From: Acidiparvus fluvialis | GTDB taxonomy: Bacteria; Acidobacteriota; Holophagae; Holophagales; Holophagaceae | Assembly: GCA_041263285.1 (NCBI GenBank) | Contig: JBFSVS010000025.1 | Location: 1-11,046, forward strand | Reading direction: 5' to 3' | Length of the DNA stretch: 11,046 nucleotides | Shown here: piece after piece, positions 6,789 to 11,046 of the stretch | Layout: every line of letters begins with the position of its first letter | Position numbering within the stretch: position 1 is the stretch's first letter | Notes under the pieces: generated by a model | What the model was told of the DNA's origin: nothing | Seen by the model: the letters and a program-made list of their open reading frames with translations, nothing else | Database searches by the model: none | Program-made: the position numbers and the translations under genes

Positions 6789-6794
6789 CCCTCT
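6789..6794 (-). promoter_or_regulatory. Strong ribosome binding site of msrQ overlapping the msrP stop
   Basis: The minus strand reads AGAGGG, four bases before the msrQ ATG at 6784. It shares bases with the msrP TAG at 6795-6793, so termination of msrP translation occurs on the msrQ ribosome binding site. Confidence 0.6.
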
Positions 6795-7734
6795 AGAAAT
6801 TTCTTGTTAAATCCATTTGGGTATACATCGAGCCCACCTGGTCAGCGTAACCATTAAATAATAAAGTTTTTCGTCGGGCCATCTCTCCTATGCGAAGTTC
6901 ATTTCGCTGTGACCATCGGGGATGGTCTACATTCGGGTTCACATTGGCGTAAAAACCATATTCATCAGGGGTCGCCTTGGACCAACTGGTCCAGGGCTGA
7001 TCTCGGAGGAGACGAATTTCTACAATAGATTTACCGCCCTTGAATCCATATTTCCATGGAACCACAAGACGGATAGGCGCGCCATTTTGATTGGGGAGTA
7101 TTTGTCCATACATCCCGACGGCTAAGATGGCGAGCGGATGTTGGGCTTCGTCGAGCCGCAGTCCCTCAAGGTAGGGCCAATCGAGAACAGGATTATCAAG
7201 ACCCGGCATTTCTTTGGGGTCGGCCTTACTAAAAAAACCGATATATCGGGCGGTGGATTTGGGTTGGACACGATCCAAAAGAGCTTTGATGGGAAACCCG
7301 ACCCAAGGGATTACCATGCTCCAGCCCTCCACACACCGCATTCGATAAATTCGTTCTTCGAGAGGAGCAATTTTTAATAATTCCTCGATACCGAGAGTTT
7401 GGGGCTTCAGGCATTCCCCAGAAATATTGATAGTCCACGGCCGCGTTTTAAGTCGCCATGCTTGAATGGCGGGATCCTCTTTATCTAATCCAAATTCATA
7501 AAAATTGTTGTAGCGCGTGGCATTGGAGAGCGAGGTGGCTGTTTCTTGGGTGCTGAGAGGCGAGGGCTGAATGGGCCCCAGATTTGCTCCCGACCCATTG
7601 ACTTTTGAAGATTGTGGAATGAAAGCCGAGCCTATAAATCCACCTAGGGCTGCGATAAAACGCCGACGATCCCGATAAAGATCCTGCGAGGTGATCTCCG
7701 AGCTGAGGACATCTTGGGGTTTTCCAATGAGCAT
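6793..7734 (-). CDS. msrP: MsrP, periplasmic molybdopterin-dependent protein-methionine-sulfoxide reductase
   Basis: MsrP (formerly YedY) belongs to the sulfite-oxidase fold family. It repairs oxidised methionine in envelope proteins using a mono-nucleotide molybdopterin cofactor. A Tat signal is clear: RRRFIAALGGFIG at 23-35, a twin-arginine followed by a short hydrophobic stretch, so it is exported folded. Cys134 in RMRCVEGWSM is the expected molybdenum ligand. Other family blocks are YLEGLRLDEAQHPLAILAVG (188-207), NGAPIRLVVPWKYGFKGGKS (217-236) and NVNPNVDHPRWSQ. The total is 313 aa from the ATG at 7734. A GTG at 7770 would add 12 residues but has no ribosome binding site. AAGG lies five bases before the ATG. 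It heads the minus-strand operon with msrQ directly after it. The molybdate importer is divergent next door, which fits its metal need. Confidence 0.95.
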   Translation of the reverse strand: MLIGKPQDVLSSEITSQDLYRDRRRFIAALGGFIGSAFIPQSSKVNGSGANLGPIQPSPLSTQETATSLSNATRYNNFYEFGLDKEDPAIQAWRLKTRPWTINISGECLKPQTLGIEELLKIAPLEERIYRMRCVEGWSMVIPWVGFPIKALLDRVQPKSTARYIGFFSKADPKEMPGLDNPVLDWPYLEGLRLDEAQHPLAILAVGMYGQILPNQNGAPIRLVVPWKYGFKGGKSIVEIRLLRDQPWTSWSKATPDEYGFYANVNPNVDHPRWSQRNELRIGEMARRKTLLFNGYADQVGSMYTQMDLTRNF

Positions 7735-7742
7735 GCGAACCT

Positions 7743-7748
7743 TATGAT
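7743..7748 (+). promoter_or_regulatory. Candidate -10 element for modABC
   Basis: TATGAT at 7743-7748 is one base from the consensus -10 and lies 24 nt before the modA ATG. The best -35 at sixteen-base spacing is a poor TTTCCA (7721-7726), inside the msrP coding region. I see no recognisable ModE palindrome or Moco riboswitch, and there is no room for one between the two starts. Confidence 0.3.
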
Positions 7749-7772
7749 TAATCTCACCACAGAAAATCACGA

Positions 7773-8522
7773 ATGCGTAGACACAAAATTATAGTTTTAC
7801 TTGCTCTTTGGTCTTATTGGGCGACCCCCTTGATGCTTCAGGGACAATCTATTCGCTTGATGTGCGCTTCTTCACTTCGTGAATCCATCGAACCATTGGT
7901 GGATCAATTTTCTCGGAAGCATCAGCTGAACATAGACGTCTTGTACGGCTCTTCGTCGCTTTTAAGAAATCAGCTACAAGCCGGCGCCACGACCGATCTC
8001 TTTATTTTTGCAGGTGAAGCGCAAGCGCGTTGGTTAACCCAACAGCGAATGGCCGAGCGTTATGAACTTATTGGTCATACTCGCTTAGTGATTTTGGTTC
8101 GCCCAGGGTTAGCACTTAAAACCCTTAGAGATTTAGCGACGCCAGGACTGCGGCTCGCCGTCGCTGACCCCGGGGTTCCCATCGGTCGTTTCACCGAAGC
8201 TTTACTTCAGGAGGCGGTGAATCAAAAGCACCTCACTGCAACCGAGTATGAGGTCCTTCATCGCAATATCGTGACCCGTGATTTCAGTGCTCAGAATCTA
8301 AAAAATAAAATTCAGTTACGTGAGGCGGATGCCGCGTTTATTTATCGTTCTCAGTGGGATTCGGGGGACCTTATTGAACTTCCCGTCGAGATAAATCCAC
8401 CCATTCCCTACGTCGCGGGGGTCACTTTGGATTCGACACAAGCCCATTGGGGTCAACAATGGATGGCTTTTCTTCAATCCCCCGAAGCGAAAAGAAAACT
8501 CTTAGAGCGAGGCATTCAATGA
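7773..8522 (+). CDS. modA: ModA, molybdate ABC transporter substrate-binding protein
   Basis: ModA is the periplasmic binding protein that delivers molybdate (and usually tungstate) to ModBC. The 249-residue precursor begins MRRHKIIVLLALWSYWATPL, a Sec signal peptide with positive n-region, with cleavage probably near residues 24-26. The mature part shows the family oxyanion-site motifs: CASSL (31-35), YGSSSLLRNQL (58-68), TTDLFIFAG (73-81), ADPGVPIGRF (131-140) and ADAAFIYRSQW (185-195) with Tyr191. There is no lipobox, so it is probably soluble rather than a lipoprotein. There is no clear Shine-Dalgarno before the ATG. Its TGA overlaps the modB ATG. It is divergent from msrP with 38 bp between start codons. 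Confidence 0.93.
   Translation: MRRHKIIVLLALWSYWATPLMLQGQSIRLMCASSLRESIEPLVDQFSRKHQLNIDVLYGSSSLLRNQLQAGATTDLFIFAGEAQARWLTQQRMAERYELIGHTRLVILVRPGLALKTLRDLATPGLRLAVADPGVPIGRFTEALLQEAVNQKHLTATEYEVLHRNIVTRDFSAQNLKNKIQLREADAAFIYRSQWDSGDLIELPVEINPPIPYVAGVTLDSTQAHWGQQWMAFLQSPEAKRKLLERGIQ
7788..7793 (-). promoter_or_regulatory. Candidate -10 element for the msrP-msrQ-osmC-nrdR-lon-ribD operon
   Basis: The minus strand carries a perfect TATAAT (plus ATTATA at 7788-7793), 53 nt before the msrP ATG at 7734. It lies inside codons 6-7 of divergent modA. I see no good -35 at 16-18 bases, so it may need an activator or be chance. Confidence 0.35.
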
Positions 8523-9298
8523 GACCTCTATCTAGGTTTTGGGTTTTAGCGTTGAGCCCCTTTGTGCTACTCGTGCTACTACCTGTCCTCGGACTTTTTA
8601 TCACGTCGCTCCCCTTTGAGCCTTGGATCTACCTGAATCACGACGTGGTTCAAAAAGCCGTCCTGTTAACCTTGAAAACGAGTTTGATTGCCACTCTGAT
8701 TGCCTGGGGCATCGGCGTTCCCGTGGCCTACATTTTGGCCCGCTTCCATTTTCCCGGAAAAAAATCACTCGAAATTGTTATTGATCTCCCGACCACCATG
8801 CCACCCGTCGTCATTGGGCTGGGGTTGCTTTTAATTTTTGGTCAATTTGGTTGGCTCGGGCAATTTCTTAACATTTTTGGGTTGCGTATTCCTCTCACCA
8901 CTACGGCTGTTGTGATTGCTTTAGTTTTTAGAGCGACCCCCCTCCTGATTCGAGCGAGTCGAGCCGGTTTCGAGTCGATTCCAATTCTCTATGAACAAGC
9001 CGCCTCTAGTGGCGGTATGAACGAATGGCAGTGTTTTAGAAAAATTATGATTCCCATGGCTCGACCCGCTTGGATGGCGGGCATTACTTTGGCTTTTACT
9101 CTTTGTCTTGCTGAATTTGGAGCGACCCTCATGTTTGCAGGGAATATTCCTGGGGTCTCTCAGACGTTGCCTGTGGCCGTGATGAGCGCCATGGAAAGCG
9201 ATCTGCCTTTAGCGATTTGTATTGCCGTGGTCTCCATGTCCCTTTCCATCCTCTCTTTAGCCGGGCTACGGTATGTGGAGCAGCGATGGCGATCTTAG
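8519..9298 (+). CDS. modB: ModB, molybdate ABC transporter permease
   Basis: This is the membrane channel subunit of the molybdate importer, 259 aa, with about six transmembrane segments (roughly 8-30, 48-75, 95-120, 126-145, 186-208 and 228-250). The EAA loop that docks onto the ATPase is EQAASSGGMNEWQCFRKI followed by MIPMARPAW (159-185). The ModB-specific block AEFGATLMFAGNIPG with QTLP after it (198-218) separates it from sulfate and phosphate permeases. The DLPTTMPPVVIGLGLL stretch (89-104) is also typical. The start is the ATG overlapping the modA TGA, preceded by GAGG at 8509-8512 with six-base spacing. It is somewhat longer than E. coli ModB (229 aa) because of the extra N-terminus. 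It overlaps modC by 13 nt. Confidence 0.94.
   Translation: MRPLSRFWVLALSPFVLLVLLPVLGLFITSLPFEPWIYLNHDVVQKAVLLTLKTSLIATLIAWGIGVPVAYILARFHFPGKKSLEIVIDLPTTMPPVVIGLGLLLIFGQFGWLGQFLNIFGLRIPLTTTAVVIALVFRATPLLIRASRAGFESIPILYEQAASSGGMNEWQCFRKIMIPMARPAWMAGITLAFTLCLAEFGATLMFAGNIPGVSQTLPVAVMSAMESDLPLAICIAVVSMSLSILSLAGLRYVEQRWRS
9277..9280 (+). promoter_or_regulatory. Ribosome binding site deciding the modC start inside modB
   Basis: GGAG lies five bases before the ATG at 9286. It places the modC start within the last codons of modB, rather than at an upstream frame opening at 9217. Confidence 0.6.
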
Positions 9299-9906
9299 AC
9301 TTAGCCTGTCGCCACGAGGTTGGCCCCTTTGCCCTCGAAGGTGTTTTAAAAATTCATCGTCCTCAACTGATATATTTATCGGGTGAAAATGGTTGCGGTA
9401 AATCTACCCTCCTTAAGATTATTGCCGGCCATCTACACCCAGGTCAGGGACATCTTCGAATAGGATCCAATCTGCTCTTGGACACTACAAGGGGGATCAA
9501 TATCAAGCCTGAATACCGAGGTGTAGCTTGGCAAAGCCAGGAGGATAGCCTTTTCCCTCATGTCTCCCTTGAGAAGAATGTGAGTTGGTGGCATCGATAT
9601 CCGCGGGGTATGGAATTAGCACAGCGCCTAGAAACCGAACCTTATCTCGATCGGCTTCCGGGCCAACTTTCTGGGGGTCAGCGAGCCCTTGGTCTTTTAG
9701 CGCGTACCCTCGCTACCCCCTACGAAGTGGTCCTTTTAGATGAGCCTTTGGCGAGCCTCGATGACGCGAAGCACGAGTTGGCTTTGCGTGTGATCCAAAG
9801 CGAAGTTCAAAGAGGCCGAACGATCGTGATGATCGTGCATCATCCTGAACGCTATGAATCGGTCGTTACGTTACCCCGAAGTCTATTTAAAATTGAGTTG
9901 AATTAG
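9286..9906 (+). CDS. modC: ModC-type ABC transporter ATPase, short form lacking the TOBE domain
   Basis: This is the ATPase subunit energising molybdate uptake, assigned by being third in modABC. All nucleotide-binding motifs are present: Walker A GENGCGKST (33-41), Q-loop in AWQSQEDSLFPHVS (81-94), signature LSGGQ (128-132), Walker B VVLLDEP (148-154), D-loop SLD and the switch histidine in IVHHPE (183-188). At 206 aa it is much shorter than E. coli ModC (352 aa). It ends right after the nucleotide-binding domain and so lacks the C-terminal TOBE/MOP oxyanion-sensing domain. The helical subdomain between Q-loop and signature is also short. No remnant of a lost domain follows, because the next gene's stop overlaps its own. 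The start ATG at 9286 has GGAG five bases upstream. The frame could extend to 9217 but would overlap modB further without homology. Confidence 0.88.
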   Translation: MAILDLACRHEVGPFALEGVLKIHRPQLIYLSGENGCGKSTLLKIIAGHLHPGQGHLRIGSNLLLDTTRGINIKPEYRGVAWQSQEDSLFPHVSLEKNVSWWHRYPRGMELAQRLETEPYLDRLPGQLSGGQRALGLLARTLATPYEVVLLDEPLASLDDAKHELALRVIQSEVQRGRTIVMIVHHPERYESVVTLPRSLFKIELN

Positions 9907-9924
9907 GTCACTGAATTAGGTAAC
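9899..9924. repeat. Near-perfect 13-bp tandem duplication across the modC/gcvPB convergent stops
   Basis: Copy one, TGAATTAGGTCAC (9899-9911), is directly followed by copy two, TGAATTAGGTAAC (9912-9924), with one mismatch. The modC TAG and the present gcvPB stop (minus TAA, 9905-9903) both lie in copy one. Thirteen is not a multiple of three, so the duplication changed the reading frame of the gcvPB 3' end. Confidence 0.85.
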
Positions 9925-11046
9925 CAGCGCAAGACGGGTTTACGGGCCGCCGTGGTTTCGTCCAAGCGCCGTAAAGGCGCGGTGACGGGAGCTTGATGAA
10001 CGAGATCGGGAGACTCCGAGGCTTCTTGCGCGATGGATTTCATCGCGTGAATAAACGCGTCGAGTTCTTCTTTGGATTCAGTTTCGGTCGGCTCAATCAT
10101 TAAAGCACCACTGACGACCATGGGAAAATATACAGTCGGCGGGTGAAATCCGTAATCAATCAATCGCTTAGCGATATCCAAGGTATGAACCCCGTTTTTT
10201 GCTTGAATCGCGTCGTTGAAAACAACCTCGTGCATGGTCGGAGACGTAACGGGCAAATGGTATACGCCCACGAGTTGGCTACGAACATAATTGGCGTTCA
10301 CAATGGCTCGTAAGGTCGCTTCTCTAAGCCCATCGCTTCCATGGCTCATGCAATAGGTTAGGGCTCGAACGAGCATGCCATAGTTGCCAAAAAATGTGTG
10401 AACTTTGCCAATACTTTGAGGTCGGTTCCAATCCCAGCGATATCGATGCTCAGGGACTTCACCTTCTCCAATTTTTTGGGTGTCACGAACAACCACAGGC
10501 CGAGGCAAGAAGGGTTCGAGCGCTGCAACGCAAGCCACGGGCCCGGCGCCTGGGCCGCCCCCCCCGTGCGGAGTGGACATCGTTTTATGGAGATTCATAT
10601 GCATGACATCGATCCCAAAATCTCCCGGACGAGCCACGCCCACCAGGGCATTCATATTGGCTCCATCCATATAGACGAGGCCTCCTACGCGATGAATCTC
10701 AGAGCAAATATCACCAATCCGCGATTCAAAAATTCCGAGGGTGTTGGGGTTTGTAATCATAAGCCCCGCAATATCGGCTCCGTGTTCTTGAATGACGGAA
10801 TTGAATCCTCGTTTTACTTTTCCCGTAACGGAGTCGGTGATGTCTTCAAAAGATACACAGCCATCAGGTCCTGACGCCACATCGATCACATCGTAACCGG
10901 CCATCGCAGCCGTGGCTGGGTTCGTGCCGTGTGCAGAATCAGGAACAAGAATAAATTTTTTATGGTGACCATGGGCCAGATGATAAGCGCGAATTAATAA
11001 GACCCCGGTCAACTCTCCTGCTGCCCCCGCGCTAGGCTGCAACGTC
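9903..11046 (-). CDS. gcvPB: Glycine dehydrogenase (decarboxylating) subunit 2, GcvPB (partial, N-terminus beyond the edge)
   Basis: This is the C-terminal three quarters (380 visible residues) of the split P-protein. Together with GcvPA it decarboxylates glycine on PLP and loads aminomethyl onto the lipoyl H-protein. The frame enters from the right edge as TLQPSAGAAGELTG. The TTG at 11042-11040 is an internal Leu codon, not a start. Key blocks are PDSAHGTNPATAAMAGY, VYMDGANMNALVG, the PLP-lysine motif MNLHKTMSTPHGGGGPGAGP (lysine codon at 10586-10584) and the C-terminal RLDETTAARKPVLRW. A fused P-protein would have a different architecture, and the C-terminus here matches the split type of roughly 480-500 aa. 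A G8 run encodes the glycine string after the PLP lysine. Its TAA overlaps the modC stop and seems to come from the 13-bp duplication. No other gcv gene is in the window. Confidence 0.94.
   Translation of the reverse strand, partial: TLQPSAGAAGELTGVLLIRAYHLAHGHHKKFILVPDSAHGTNPATAAMAGYDVIDVASGPDGCVSFEDITDSVTGKVKRGFNSVIQEHGADIAGLMITNPNTLGIFESRIGDICSEIHRVGGLVYMDGANMNALVGVARPGDFGIDVMHMNLHKTMSTPHGGGGPGAGPVACVAALEPFLPRPVVVRDTQKIGEGEVPEHRYRWDWNRPQSIGKVHTFFGNYGMLVRALTYCMSHGSDGLREATLRAIVNANYVRSQLVGVYHLPVTSPTMHEVVFNDAIQAKNGVHTLDIAKRLIDYGFHPPTVYFPMVVSGALMIEPTETESKEELDAFIHAMKSIAQEASESPDLVHQAPVTAPLRRLDETTAARKPVLRWLPNSVT

Larger units (their letters stand above)
1507..7734 (-). other. Putative six-gene operon msrP-msrQ-osmC-nrdR-lon-ribD
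   Basis: All six genes run on the minus strand. The intergenic gaps are 8 (msrP/msrQ), 20 (msrQ/osmC), 25 (osmC/nrdR) and 20 nt (nrdR/lon), then a one-base ATGA overlap (lon/ribD). No gap has room for both a terminator and a full promoter. A TATATT lies in the osmC/nrdR gap without a matching -35, so a secondary promoter there is possible but not supported. Themes are repair of oxidised methionine, peroxide defence, ribonucleotide reductase control, proteolysis and flavin synthesis. Confidence 0.6.

Noticed and set aside
7735..7770. GTG start for msrP at 7770
   Set aside because: No ribosome binding site precedes it, it would nearly touch the modA start, and the Tat signal is complete from the ATG at 7734.
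9286..9906. modC as a truncated pseudogene
   Set aside because: All nucleotide-binding motifs are intact, the start has a good ribosome binding site, and the gene ends cleanly against its neighbour with no leftover TOBE coding sequence.
10398..10874. 158-codon open frame on the plus strand opposite gcvPB
   Set aside because: It lies wholly antisense to a gene with clear GcvPB motifs. Its translation shows no recognisable domain and it has no convincing ribosome binding site.
11040..11042. TTG as a start codon for the right-edge gene
   Set aside because: The frame continues upstream to the window edge (Thr before Leu) and matches the interior TLQP.AGA.GE motif of GcvPB, so the gene is simply cut by the edge.
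1..11046. Riboswitches (FMN, TPP, SAM, Moco), CRISPR arrays, tRNAs, mobile elements
   Set aside because: Every gap between genes is 38 nt or less, too short for a riboswitch aptamer. I saw no regularly spaced repeats, transposase frames, long terminal inverted repeats or tRNA cloverleaf signatures.

Overview
The window is densely packed chromosomal DNA of moderate GC content from a diderm (Gram-negative-type) bacterium. The cell type is inferred from a Tat-exported periplasmic MsrP with its membrane partner MsrQ, and from a periplasmic-type ModA. The glycine-cleavage P-protein is of the split (GcvPA/GcvPB) kind. I cannot assign a phylum from the sequence alone. Everything looks like core metabolism or housekeeping. 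I see no transposase, phage gene, CRISPR array, tRNA or rRNA, and no gene-free stretch longer than about 40 bases.

Layout, left to right. (1) Plus strand, 1-1510: the last codons of gatB, then a cystathionine gamma-synthase/lyase-family PLP enzyme 9 nt later, then a ThiS-type sulfur carrier protein 2 nt after that. (2) Minus strand, 7734 down to 1507: six tightly spaced genes in the order msrP, msrQ, osmC-family, nrdR, lon, ribD. The gaps are 8, 20, 25 and 20 nt, followed by an ATGA overlap. (3) Plus strand, 7773-9906: modA-modB-modC, a molybdate ABC importer, with ATGA and 13-nt overlaps between genes. (4) Minus strand, 9903 to the window edge: the C-terminal three quarters of gcvPB.

How the genes fit together. 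MsrP is a molybdenum-cofactor enzyme. It is divergent from modABC with only 38 bp between the start codons, so metal uptake and the metal-using enzyme probably share a control region. The msrP-led operon pairs periplasmic methionine sulfoxide repair (MsrPQ) with an OsmC-type peroxide-defence protein, the NrdR regulator of ribonucleotide reductase, the Lon protease and the riboflavin enzyme RibD. It reads as an oxidative-damage and protein-quality operon with a flavin gene at its end. On the left, the PLP sulfur-amino-acid enzyme coupled to a sulfur carrier ending in Gly-Gly-Gly recalls the protein-thiocarboxylate route to homocysteine, although ordinary thiamine synthesis is an equally possible role for the carrier.

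The most unusual structural details are two convergent gene pairs that each overlap by exactly four bases at their stop codons. At the second of these (9899-9924) a near-perfect 13-bp tandem duplication appears to have created the present gcvPB stop codon. I found no clearly new multi-gene system. The strongest leads are the PLP enzyme/sulfur carrier pair, the msrPQ-osmC-nrdR-lon-ribD operon with its divergent molybdate importer, and the 13-bp duplication.
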